From assembly GCA_035370245.1 (NCBI GenBank), contig DAOOVO010000103.1:1-14612 (forward strand): 14,612 bases of DNA. The letters run 5' to 3'. The stretch is from Pseudobacteroides sp035370245 (lineage in GTDB: Bacteria > Bacillota > Clostridia > Acetivibrionales > DSM-2933). A model generated the notes under the pieces. It saw nothing but the letters and a program-made list of their open reading frames with translations, was not told the DNA's origin and searched no databases. This document shows positions 6,445 to 13,633 of the stretch, in pieces (position 1 is the stretch's first letter; each line of letters starts with the position of its first letter). The position numbers and the translations under genes are program-made.

Positions 6445-9075
6445 CTACTCCAGAGCAGTTACAAACTTGTAAAAATTCTCGTAATCCACTCTGTTTACAT
6501 CGTCACAGCTGTATGCCGCTTTTTCCAGAATCAATATAATCTTCTCAATGTCGATGTCTGTATACCCATTTATCACATTGTTCTTCTTAAAGCTTTGCAA
6601 TGATTTTATAATCTCACGGGGTGTAAGCCTCTTAGGCATTAGACCGAATTTACTATAAAGAATATCATTAAGCTTTTTTCCAAGAGCCAAAACTTCCTCT
6701 CCGTAACATACAATACGAATATCTCTGCTTACATTTACCCTGCTGCCTAAAACAGGCAAAACACTAATCCTCTTTAATCCTTTTTTATCAAACGCCATGC
6801 CAAGCTCGTCAAAATTTCCATAAGGATCGTAAAACATTACCCTCAAATCTTCATTTATTCCCCATACATCTTCAAACTCCGGTCCTATGTCAGGGAATAT
6901 TATCTTCAATTCTTCAATACTTGCATTCTTTTGGAGCATAGATTTACTGTCAAAATCCGAAAAATCATTAATGATATAAGGTACTAGAGCATACTTCCTT
7001 CTTTTACTAAGAACCAAACCGATAATTAACGCAGCCAGCAAAGCTATAATAAGTGTAGTTATAATCCTCCACCAGTGAATTAATGTAATATTTACATCTA
7101 CATTACATGTGGACGGTATATAATAATCCGTTCCGATATACCTGCCTGTCAAAATACCCACATATTTAGAAAAGAAAATATAATCTCTTTGGGTCTTAAC
7201 TTTACTCAGATTATCTATAGATGCTACATACTTTCCTTCCTGAACCTGGCCTTTTACACTAAATAAATCAATTGCTTTATCAGTATCAGTAAATGTTATT
7301 TCCACGCCACCGTCAAGTACAGGTTTTTTAGATAAGCTTTCAACAATACTTGCATCTATGAGAAGCTCATTACCTCTATTGGTTATTTGAGGCTTAGAAA
7401 TTGACATCTCTGTTTGTGCTAAAACCTTAAGCTCAGGATCGCTGTCAGACTCCTGATAGGTGGAATCGGCAAGAGTCCTGGCTACTACCTGATAGCTTCC
7501 TACATCAATGTTCTCCCGAATTACACAGTTAATATCAAAGACACCATTTTTAACTATTCCCTTTTCATGAGACAGACATTCTTCATTCTTGTCCTTTTTA
7601 AGATAAACAAGGACTACCTGACCGTTTAGCGGATTGCCAAAAGTATCCTTTACAGTTCCCGCAACATTAAACCCCTCACCTTTTAAAGCTGTTTCACTTA
7701 AACTGGTAATATTGGTTATTGAACGTCTAGGAGGAACAATAGGATTTATGTCCGCAAAGTAATCTAAAGGAACCCATCCATAGCCTTCAAAACAAACCTC
7801 AGGATACACACATATTTGATCGGCATATACAATCTGATATTCCGCACTCTGGTCGACTCTATAACCGGTAACTAACCGAGAGGGTATATCGGCACATCTA
7901 AGAAGTACAACAAATGTTGATACAAAGTCAAGCTGGCTTCCCTTCCTGTCGTATAAAAACCTGTAAACGGCGTCGCCCGTGGTTCTGTTCTTTACTGTAC
8001 CCGATGAAAAATTATTCATTAAATACTTTGCTATAGCTTCTATCTTATCATACGGTGTTTTCAGTCCTTTTACAATCTCATCCGCCAAATTGTTTAACTG
8101 ACCCAGATTGTCGGTGTTACTTTTATACCTGGGATCAACGTCGCTGTTTTCAAGAACATACCTGTCAGGCATCTCATTATTTAAAAAAACCTCATAATAG
8201 TCATTTATCATAAAATCAGAATAAAAAACACCTTCATCAGGATAATTAAGTATCCCTAAGACCGGAACTTTAACGTATTGCATATTGGAAGGTATGGGAA
8301 TAAAACCTCTTGCAGGTTCTATGAACTTAATTTTACATGACTTTTCTTTATTAGCAAAGTCTTCATTGAACTTATATACTTTTGGAGTTTTTTCAGGATT
8401 GGAATACCATTTGCTATTTGAGTATGTATCCTGAACGGTAAGCTTAATAAATGGGCTGTCCAACCTTCCAAGAATCTCAAATATCGGCACATGATTTGCT
8501 TTTTTTGCATTACTTACGGAATACAAGTCCCCATCACCGAAATAACGATCCAAAGGCAAGCTGTCATCTCTGGATAAATCAATATTAAATTGGGGTCTCT
8601 GGTTTTTAAGTCTTTTCCTTAACTCATTGGGGATTGTATAATCGCCGTTTGGGTATCCGTCATACTCTTCATCTCCAAAATACTCCGAACCGTATTCGTC
8701 CCGTCCTTCTTCATACCAATCCTCGTAATTTCCATTAGCTTCTCCCAAATTTTCATCATAGTTTTCTTCATAATCCTTACCTTCTTGTCCATCATTTTGC
8801 GGACCTTCAACATCCTCCCAATCACCATTGCTTCCCTGACTTTCATTATTATTTTGATTGTTTCTACTTTCCCCATTTTTATTATTTCCCGGGTTATTTT
8901 TATTACTTTTGCCGCTTCCATTATCAGCTGTCCTGCTTGATTTCCCCATCGAAGTAAATGACAGCATGTTAATGGATGAGATAATAAGCATTGCTGAAAT
9001 AAGCGTTACCAATACAAGCAGTAAAGCTTTAAACCTATTGTTTTTCAGGATATTTTTAATAGTAGAAAAATCCAT
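6445..9075 (-). CDS. Large membrane protein with degenerate transglutaminase-like domain (TgpA/YebA-like)
   Basis: An 876-aa protein, numbered from the ATG at 9075, which has AAGGGCGG 6 nt upstream. A TTG two codons earlier is too close to that site. Layout: TM helix about 16-36; an acidic Asn/Gly/Tyr-rich linker (about 44-148); a beta-rich region (150-330); a transglutaminase-core fold (about 345-445); Ig/carrier-type beta repeats (about 455-660, with GTVKDTFGNPLNG); a second TM helix (about 667-690); a cytosolic domain (691-876). The middle should be extracytoplasmic. In the transglutaminase core the strand and loop motifs are clear (FLYDRKGSQLDF, LLRCADIPSRLVTGYR, GYGWVPLDYF). The expected catalytic Cys is Q381, however, and the expected His is C422; only D438 remains. 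Activity as a transglutaminase or protease is therefore unlikely, and a binding or structural role is more plausible. It heads the tightly packed membrane/MoxR/DUF58 genes, as in related MoxR-DUF58-transglutaminase clusters. Confidence 0.87.
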   Translation of the reverse strand: MDFSTIKNILKNNRFKALLLVLVTLISAMLIISSINMLSFTSMGKSSRTADNGSGKSNKNNPGNNKNGESRNNQNNNESQGSNGDWEDVEGPQNDGQEGKDYEENYDENLGEANGNYEDWYEEGRDEYGSEYFGDEEYDGYPNGDYTIPNELRKRLKNQRPQFNIDLSRDDSLPLDRYFGDGDLYSVSNAKKANHVPIFEILGRLDSPFIKLTVQDTYSNSKWYSNPEKTPKVYKFNEDFANKEKSCKIKFIEPARGFIPIPSNMQYVKVPVLGILNYPDEGVFYSDFMINDYYEVFLNNEMPDRYVLENSDVDPRYKSNTDNLGQLNNLADEIVKGLKTPYDKIEAIAKYLMNNFSSGTVKNRTTGDAVYRFLYDRKGSQLDFVSTFVVLLRCADIPSRLVTGYRVDQSAEYQIVYADQICVYPEVCFEGYGWVPLDYFADINPIVPPRRSITNITSLSETALKGEGFNVAGTVKDTFGNPLNGQVVLVYLKKDKNEECLSHEKGIVKNGVFDINCVIRENIDVGSYQVVARTLADSTYQESDSDPELKVLAQTEMSISKPQITNRGNELLIDASIVESLSKKPVLDGGVEITFTDTDKAIDLFSVKGQVQEGKYVASIDNLSKVKTQRDYIFFSKYVGILTGRYIGTDYYIPSTCNVDVNITLIHWWRIITTLIIALLAALIIGLVLSKRRKYALVPYIINDFSDFDSKSMLQKNASIEELKIIFPDIGPEFEDVWGINEDLRVMFYDPYGNFDELGMAFDKKGLKRISVLPVLGSRVNVSRDIRIVCYGEEVLALGKKLNDILYSKFGLMPKRLTPREIIKSLQSFKKNNVINGYTDIDIEKIILILEKAAYSCDDVNRVDYENFYKFVTALE

Positions 9076-9204
9076 GTTCAACCGCCCTTATATATTAGTC
9101 ATACCTAAACCTCAAATCCAAGTTTACTTCACCCTACTATTGTAAACAATTTGTCATAAATTTTCTATATTTTCTATATGCTAGTATGAAAATACACATT
9201 ATTT
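9076..9204. other. Spacer between NagZ and the transglutaminase-like gene
   Basis: This 129-bp AT-rich spacer shows no GC-rich terminator hairpin after NagZ and no convincing -35/-10 pair. It holds an interrupted inverted repeat, GTTTAC and GTAAAC, about 14 nt apart (about 9121-9148). Read-through from the NagZ promoter into the downstream genes is plausible. Confidence 0.4.
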
Positions 9205-10428
9205 CTATTGATATGTTACTTTATCAATTTCTTCATTTATACCGGTTATATTTACATCATCAATTTTCGTATCAGTTAACCCATATTTGTTTTTTAGCTG
9301 AATTATTCTATATACGCTTTCATCTATACGTTCTAGGGGTATTTCACCGTTTTCTGCCGCTTCCTTTAATGCCCTAATAACCGATAACTCTTTTTCGTAA
9401 CCATGACAAACAAGCAATATGTCACAGCCGGCATTAAAAGACTTAACAGCGGCATCTCCAATGTCATAATTTTTCTCTATCGCTCCCATAGTGAGATCAT
9501 CAGTGATTACAACGCCTTTAAATTCCATTTCATCCCTTAGAATACCGCTTACAACCTTATGCGACATGGATGCAGGATAGTCCCCATCTATTTTACTCAT
9601 AAGAATATGAGCAATCATTACAGCATCGGCATTATGTCGTATGGCTTCCAAAAACGGAATAAACTCAAAATTCCGCAGTCTGTCCAAATCATAGTTTATA
9701 ACAGGCAGCCCAATATGCGAATCTTCAGCAGTATCTCCATGACCCGGGAAATGCTTTATGACAGGAATAATATTTTTTGATTGAAGTCCTTTCATGGTAC
9801 TTATTCCAAGCCTTTTAACTATATCAGGTTCAGAGCCTAATGCTCTGTCATCAATTACCTTATTATGGGGATTGCTGTTGATATCCAGAACAGGGGCAAA
9901 ATTCATGTTAAATCCTAAATGTCCAATCATATTTCCAATAGCACTTCCGATTTGGTAAGAATAATTTTCATCATCTTTCTCACCTATATCTCTGCTTGAC
10001 GGTATCTTTTTAAACTCTTCGGGCATTCTTGAGACCCTTCCGCCTTCTTCATCCACTGAAACAAATATCGGCAATTTATTGACATAGTTAACTTCCTTGA
10101 TGGAATTGATAAGAACTGCGGTTTGTGAAACACTTTTTATATTCTTCTTAAAAAGTATGACACCTCCAACATGATACTTCTCTATTAATTCTTTTGTATT
10201 AGAATCTATAGTTTCACCCTCAAAGCCAACTATGACCAATTGGCCTATTTTCTCATCCAAAGTCATTTCATTGAGTTTTTCAATTATATCATCATTCTCA
10301 GGAATGCTTGCATTATCGGTAGCTGCAGGAGTTATTTCCGGCAAATCCGGCATATCCTTCACTCCACCACAGGACATCAATAATAAAAGCCCGAAAATCA
10401 ATATAGGTATAACAAGCATTCTATGCAT
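9205..10428 (-). CDS. nagZ: Lipoprotein beta-N-acetylhexosaminidase, NagZ-type GH3
   Basis: A 407-aa single-domain GH3 enzyme predicted to remove N-acetylglucosamine from peptidoglycan (muropeptide) fragments. It begins with a hydrophobic signal ending in the lipobox LMSC (C20), followed by a Pro/Asp-rich linker (21-45), so it should be tethered outside the cell as in other Gram-positive NagZ proteins. NagZ hallmarks are SVDEEGGRVSR (124-134), NFAPVLDIN (176-184), KHFPGHGDTAEDSH (225-238, carrying the D236/H238 acid-base dyad specific to NagZ-type GH3) and GVVITDDLTMGAI (305-317, nucleophile D310). The start has AGGTGGAG 6 nt upstream and a promoter at 10478-10507. It is the first gene of a run of same-strand genes reaching 2324, with 129 bp before the next. 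It is unrelated in role to the truncated beta-glucosidase at 50-1315, although both are GH3. Confidence 0.92.
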   Translation of the reverse strand: MHRMLVIPILIFGLLLLMSCGGVKDMPDLPEITPAATDNASIPENDDIIEKLNEMTLDEKIGQLVIVGFEGETIDSNTKELIEKYHVGGVILFKKNIKSVSQTAVLINSIKEVNYVNKLPIFVSVDEEGGRVSRMPEEFKKIPSSRDIGEKDDENYSYQIGSAIGNMIGHLGFNMNFAPVLDINSNPHNKVIDDRALGSEPDIVKRLGISTMKGLQSKNIIPVIKHFPGHGDTAEDSHIGLPVINYDLDRLRNFEFIPFLEAIRHNADAVMIAHILMSKIDGDYPASMSHKVVSGILRDEMEFKGVVITDDLTMGAIEKNYDIGDAAVKSFNAGCDILLVCHGYEKELSVIRALKEAAENGEIPLERIDESVYRIIQLKNKYGLTDTKIDDVNITGINEEIDKVTYQ

Positions 10429-10477
10429 ACCGACTCCACCTGTCTCATGATAATTTATTTAAATATTACTTACACTT

Positions 10478-10507
10478 ATTGTACCTGCAATTAAAACCAT
10501 TATTCAA
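10478..10507 (-). promoter_or_regulatory. Promoter of nagZ
   Basis: On the minus strand TTGAAT (10502-10507) and TACAAT (10478-10483) are 18 bases apart. The predicted start near 10471 gives a leader of about 43 nt. It lies in the intergenic region shared with the divergent LysM-CAP gene and may drive the whole NagZ to 6-TM gene run. Confidence 0.5.
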
Positions 10508-10634
10508 TATAAAATTAAAAGGTTGTTTTCAATGCAAGGCAGTGCAGCGTACTTAAAATAATTTCATGAATAAAAAATAATTGCCTGACATAATATGCTC
10601 AATTGAACAAAGAATATTTGTCGAGGTGATTTAT

Positions 10635-11246
10635 TTGAAAAAGGTATTTTTTATAGCATCATTATTTATTATGCTATGCACTGTACCGGTTTATGCACAA
10701 AATACTACTTATACCGTACAGCCGGGTGATAGCATTTGGAAGATCGCAGTTAAGTACGAAACAGGTATTAGTGAAATACTCGCACAAAATCCGCAAATAA
10801 AAAATCCAGATTTGATATATCCCGGACAGAAGCTTACAATCCCTGCTCAAAGCAGTACAAAAGCCTTTGAAGATGAAGTTTTAAGACTGGTCAATATCGA
10901 AAGATCGAAAAACGGTCTGCCGGCTCTAAAAAGTGATTGGCAGCTTTCAAGGGTTGCTAGATACAAATCACAGGATATGATAAATAAGGGGTACTTCTCA
11001 CACACCTCGCCAACATACGGTTCGCCGTTTAAAATGATGGAGTCATTTGGGATTAGATTCTCAGCAGCAGGTGAGAATATCGCTTATGGTCAAAGGACGC
11101 CTGCTGAGGTCATGAAGGGATGGATGAACTCACCGGGACACAGGGCCAATATTTTAAGCCCATCATATACACATATAGGTATAGGTCTTGCAAAAACAAG
11201 AAATGGTGTAAACTACTGGACACAAATGTTTATTAAGCCTTTATAA
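10635..11246 (+). CDS. Secreted LysM-CAP domain protein (YkwD/SafA-like)
   Basis: A 203-aa exported protein. A signal peptide (1-21, KKVFFIASLFIMLC, ending VYAQ) is followed by one LysM domain (25-70: YTVQPGDSIWKIA to IYPGQKLTIP) that should bind peptidoglycan or chitin-like glycans. A CAP/SCP domain (about 74-201) follows, with the conserved FSHTSP (H123), GENIAYG (E147) and SPGHRANIL (H169). This arrangement is common in Clostridia and Bacilli, often in cell-wall or spore-coat proteins; the biochemical activity of bacterial CAP domains is unclear. The start is TTG at 10635, chosen because GAGGTGAT lies just upstream and it places the signal peptide at the N-terminus. The frame stays open for 18 more codons upstream, but these lack a ribosome site and would spoil the signal peptide. 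It is the only plus-strand gene here, divergent from nagZ, and ends 30 bp before a strong stem-loop. Confidence 0.9.
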   Translation: MKKVFFIASLFIMLCTVPVYAQNTTYTVQPGDSIWKIAVKYETGISEILAQNPQIKNPDLIYPGQKLTIPAQSSTKAFEDEVLRLVNIERSKNGLPALKSDWQLSRVARYKSQDMINKGYFSHTSPTYGSPFKMMESFGIRFSAAGENIAYGQRTPAEVMKGWMNSPGHRANILSPSYTHIGIGLAKTRNGVNYWTQMFIKPL

Positions 11247-11276
11247 GCAATAACCATAATATCAATAATAAACATA

Positions 11277-11325
11277 ATAACCAGCTGATTTATATTAAAA
11301 TTTATCATATAAATCGGCTGGTTAT
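11277..11325. terminator. Long bidirectional stem-loop terminator
   Basis: Arms ATAACCAGCTGATTTATAT (11277-11295) and ATATAAATCGGCTGGTTAT (11307-11325) pair over 19 positions with one G-U/A-C mismatch around an 11-nt loop. It lies 30 bp after the LysM-CAP stop and downstream of the convergent holin-like gene. The U-tract is weak on both sides, so termination is inferred mainly from its place and length. Confidence 0.65.
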
Positions 11326-11333
11326 CTTTGATT

Positions 11334-11362
11334 GCATTTGAATAACATCCATTATTCAATGC
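11334..11362. repeat. Second hairpin next to the terminator
   Basis: GCATTTGAATAA (11334-11345) pairs with TTATTCAATGC (11352-11362) over 11 bp with a single bulged T and a 6-nt loop. It is AT-rich, without a T-run, and lies 8 bp from the large stem-loop. It may be an auxiliary terminator or mRNA-end structure for the minus-strand holin-like transcript. The rest of 11363-11506 is AT-rich and shows nothing I can name. Confidence 0.35.
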
Positions 11363-11506
11363 TCCTATAAAAAACTCCCTCTATGTATATATATTAGATC
11401 AATTCAACAGTTAATTTTATATATCTATAATTATGAATTTAACTTTAGCCTGATGTTCTGAACTGTATTTTCCTGAAAATTTTTCTACATATGTGGAAGC
11501 GGTTTT

Positions 11507-11896
11507 TTACACTGCTGCCGTACTTTTCTTGGATGATGGCAATACTTTTTTTGCATCCTTGGTATCCGGCATTGTTTCAATTGCCTGTTTTAAACTCTTA
11601 TTCATTTCAAATACAGCAGCTTCAATCAAATGATAAATATCATCAGTAGAAAGTTTACCGTTTGTCATTTCTGAAAGTTTTGCCGCTGCAGCTGATTTCT
11701 TTACAGACCCATTTCCTCCCCCGTACATTTGCTCCACTGCCTTGACAACAAACTCAGAAATCTTCACATATTTTTCTAAATTTTCCCTGCTTGTCTTAGT
11801 CAATACAAATCTGATAACAATAGGCACTAATATAGCTATAGCAGCTTCTATTATACACAGCAAAATCTTTAGCATAATATCATTAAATATATCCAC
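11507..11896 (-). CDS. LLH-type phage holin-like membrane protein
   Basis: A 129-aa protein with one N-terminal TM helix (about 9-32), then a charged helical region and an Ala/Lys-rich tail. The pattern VVKAVEQMYGGGNGSVKKSAAAAKL (positions about 50-74), followed by a helical stretch to about 105, resembles the LLH holin superfamily (Phage_holin_6_1): an N-terminal TM anchor, an AVEQ-type motif and a gly-rich KK segment. Holins of this group make membrane lesions that release endolysin, but chromosomal copies can have other uses. The start is GTG at 11896 with AGGAGG 7 nt upstream, a strong site. It follows the HTH gene by 20 bp and is very likely cotranscribed with it. There is no endolysin, terminase or structural phage gene in the window, so a prophage is not indicated. 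Assignment rests on pattern resemblance only. Confidence 0.65.
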   Translation of the reverse strand: MDIFNDIMLKILLCIIEAAIAILVPIVIRFVLTKTSRENLEKYVKISEFVVKAVEQMYGGGNGSVKKSAAAAKLSEMTNGKLSTDDIYHLIEAAVFEMNKSLKQAIETMPDTKDAKKVLPSSKKSTAAV

Positions 11897-11916
11897 AGCG
11901 TATCCTCCTAATTGAT

Positions 11917-12126
11917 TTAGTCAATTAATTGTTTCTCATATGCAAGAACTGCAATCTGAGCCCTGTTTTGGAACCTAAATTTGTTGAATATATTGTGAAT
12001 ATGTGCGTTGACAGTTCCTTCAGCTATTTTAAGAGTACTTGCAATCTGATAGTTTGTATAACCTTTTGCTATAAGGCAGGCAATTTTCTGTTGCATATTT
12101 GTCAACTTAGGTTCTGTTTTTAACAT
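11917..12126 (-). CDS. Stand-alone LuxR/GerE-type HTH regulator
   Basis: A 69-aa protein consisting almost entirely of a LuxR-type (GerE) four-helix DNA-binding domain: LTNMQQKIACLIAKGYTNYQIA, then STLKIAEGTVNAHIHNIFNKF with the recognition helix (about 38-53), then QNRAQIAVLAYEKQ. It lacks a receiver or ligand domain, like GerE of Bacillus (74 aa), the late spore-coat regulator; orthology is not claimed. The start ATG at 12126 has AGGAGGAG about 7 nt upstream. A frame extending 7 codons further up would place the start over this site and is rejected. It lies 54 bp after the ABC permease and 20 bp before the holin-like gene. With no sensory domain, its activity is probably set by when it is expressed. 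The downstream holin-like gene and its own promoter are the nearest candidate targets. Confidence 0.85.
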   Translation of the reverse strand: MLKTEPKLTNMQQKIACLIAKGYTNYQIASTLKIAEGTVNAHIHNIFNKFRFQNRAQIAVLAYEKQLID

Positions 12127-12165
12127 AATATCTCCTCCTAAAATCATTCTATATCAAATGTGATA

Positions 12166-12180
12166 GGGGCAATTTGCACC
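12166..12180. repeat. Near-palindrome between the permease and HTH genes
   Basis: GGGGCAATTTGCACC is a 15-mer whose halves match except for one pair. It sits about 40 bp upstream of the HTH start and just after the permease stop. Its core GCAA/TTGC resembles the palindrome at 2224-2237, which may be chance. No clean -35/-10 pair is visible in this 54-bp spacer. It is a possible operator and is weakly supported. Confidence 0.2.
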
Positions 12181-13302
12181 CTAACTTTTTTGTTGTAAAA
12201 TCAGATAAAACGGTTTACTGTGTTCATACACATAGTCTTCATCTTTCCATTGAATAAACATGTACTTTATACCGTTAAAAGTCTTTATCTTATATGGATT
12301 TACCGTGGACAGTCTGTGATTGATAATAATGTTCCGAGACCAGCTTAAATCATTGTTATCCGTCTTTCCTTCATCCATAATACTGATTTTTTCAAGTTCA
12401 GGATAAATTGTAACATATCGGTCTTTGGCCGGATCAAATCTTTCCATATCATCTATCCTGCCGATGCTCTCCCACCGGCCGATAACTTCCTGATCACTTT
12501 CAAAGGAATAATCTATTCTCTCAACAATTCTATTGGAATAAACTACTCCTTGACCTACTGCAGATATAGCTACAATAAATAGAATAGGAACCGCAAAATA
12601 TTTAATACTTGATTTCGATATAATATGCTTATTATCCAATAATAGACTTAATGTTGAATACAGTATTACAGAGATAATAGCAAAGCCTTCAAATTCAGAA
12701 ATATTATCTGAATATACAAATGGACCTTTAACATTTAACACCAGGAACGATATTAGTATAAGAGTCAACACACCAAATATTACAGCTAATCCTAAAGCTT
12801 TCTTTTTGTCGAAGGATACCCTGTGTGCTACTATTAATGACAGCATGCCAATTAACACCATATCTAACAACATAACGATTAAATTTGCAAAAACTATTAT
12901 TATCATTAAAATATCACTGTATAAATTATAAAAAATGAGTATGTTATCTACATAAACCCTACTGTTAATTAAGCTGAATACAACAATAATTAAGTAATAA
13001 ATCGTAATGCATAGGAACGTTTTTATCATCTTTGCACCAATAATTTGAAAGGAAGACTTAGGTACAAGCTGTATAATATTTGGCGAACTATTTATAAAGT
13101 CCTTTTTAAAAATCCCTATCTCATAAAATACCACTATTGAAAATATCCCCAAAATTATTAATGATAGACAAAATATCAGCTCCCGTGATTGCGATAAAGG
13201 ACTATCAAAAAGCAATATAACGTTAAACAATATTATCCCTGAACAAGATAGTAATATAACCTTTAGACTTCTTAAAAATTCATACTTTAACAGCTTCGTC
13301 AT
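12181..13302 (-). CDS. ABC-type transporter permease with soluble C-terminal domain
   Basis: A 373-aa membrane protein probably paired with the ATPase at 13634-14329. It has about seven to eight hydrophobic segments (about 14-32, 42-61, 94-112, 126-158, 168-190, 206-224, 233-252), in the style of ABC-2/YtrC-like permeases of the GntR-ABC systems in Firmicutes. The final 105 residues (about 269-373) are not hydrophobic and, by topology, are probably outside the membrane. They carry VIGRWESIGRIDDMERFDP, NGIKYMFIQWKDEDYVYE and KPFYLILQQK. This pattern reminds me of a beta-rich tail seen at the ends of some membrane-bound sensor proteins (BlaR1-like), recalled only and not verified. The start ATG has GGGAGTATAAT upstream. 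Export substrate unknown; cell-envelope stress or peptide antibiotic responses are typical of this transporter group. Confidence 0.78.
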   Translation of the reverse strand: MTKLLKYEFLRSLKVILLSCSGIILFNVILLFDSPLSQSRELIFCLSLIILGIFSIVVFYEIGIFKKDFINSSPNIIQLVPKSSFQIIGAKMIKTFLCITIYYLIIVVFSLINSRVYVDNILIFYNLYSDILMIIIVFANLIVMLLDMVLIGMLSLIVAHRVSFDKKKALGLAVIFGVLTLILISFLVLNVKGPFVYSDNISEFEGFAIISVILYSTLSLLLDNKHIISKSSIKYFAVPILFIVAISAVGQGVVYSNRIVERIDYSFESDQEVIGRWESIGRIDDMERFDPAKDRYVTIYPELEKISIMDEGKTDNNDLSWSRNIIINHRLSTVNPYKIKTFNGIKYMFIQWKDEDYVYEHSKPFYLILQQKS

Positions 13303-13334
13303 ATTATACTCCCAAATTATCAGTAAAATTGTTA

Positions 13335-13526
13335 TCAGGCATTTTCAACCGGAGTTTTGTCCTTTTTAACAACTGCACCTTTTCTTTCTTCTTTCTTATT
13401 TTTTTTGCTGTTTTTTTCATTAACATCATTTGCTTCATTAGTTTCATTAGTTTCTGCATCACACACAACCATACCAGGCCTAAATATCGACCGTATCTGG
13501 CTTATAATAGACTCCAATAACCCCAC
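13335..13526 (-). CDS. Possible small protein: amphipathic N-terminus and charged tail
   Basis: A 63-aa open frame between the ABC ATPase and permease genes, same strand. The likely start is GTG at 13526 with GGGGGTG 6 nt upstream; a GTG three codons earlier falls on that site. The first 17 residues, GLLESIISQIRSIFRPG, alternate as an amphipathic helix that could lie on a membrane. The rest is very polar, with ETNETNEANDVNEKN repeats and then KKNKKEERKG. I know no family. Support comes from its fit into an otherwise empty 331-bp gap, the ribosome site and the helix pattern. Against it are the low complexity and the non-ATG start. It could be a small regulator of the transporter or not a gene at all. 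Confidence 0.42.
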   Translation of the reverse strand: MGLLESIISQIRSIFRPGMVVCDAETNETNEANDVNEKNSKKNKKEERKGAVVKKDKTPVENA

Positions 13527-13540
13527 AAACTTCACCCCCG

Positions 13541-13576
13541 ATAAAATATCAAATAAAATATCAGATAAAATAACAA
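13541..13576. repeat. Three tandem 12-bp repeats
   Basis: The units ATAAAATATCAA, ATAAAATATCAG and ATAAAATAACAA follow one another without gaps in the spacer between the ABC ATPase stop and the possible small ORF. Copies two and three differ from the first by one and two bases. A function is not apparent; it may be slippage or a protein-binding tract. Confidence 0.6.
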
Positions 13577-13633
13577 TCTATGTTAACTATTCCACATAAA
13601 CCTACGAGGAACAGATTAGTTTATTTTATATAT

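Noticed and set aside
8619..8921. 100-aa minus-strand frame rich in Met, Lys and Ile
   Set aside because: It is an alternate frame of the acidic low-complexity linker in the transglutaminase-like gene; its composition is the by-product of that biased codon run.
11507..12126. Prophage remnant because of the holin-like gene
   Set aside because: No endolysin, structural, packaging, integrase or attachment sequences are nearby, and neighbouring genes are ordinary chromosomal functions.
13541..13576. CRISPR-like array
   Set aside because: The three 12-bp units have no spacers and no cas genes are present.
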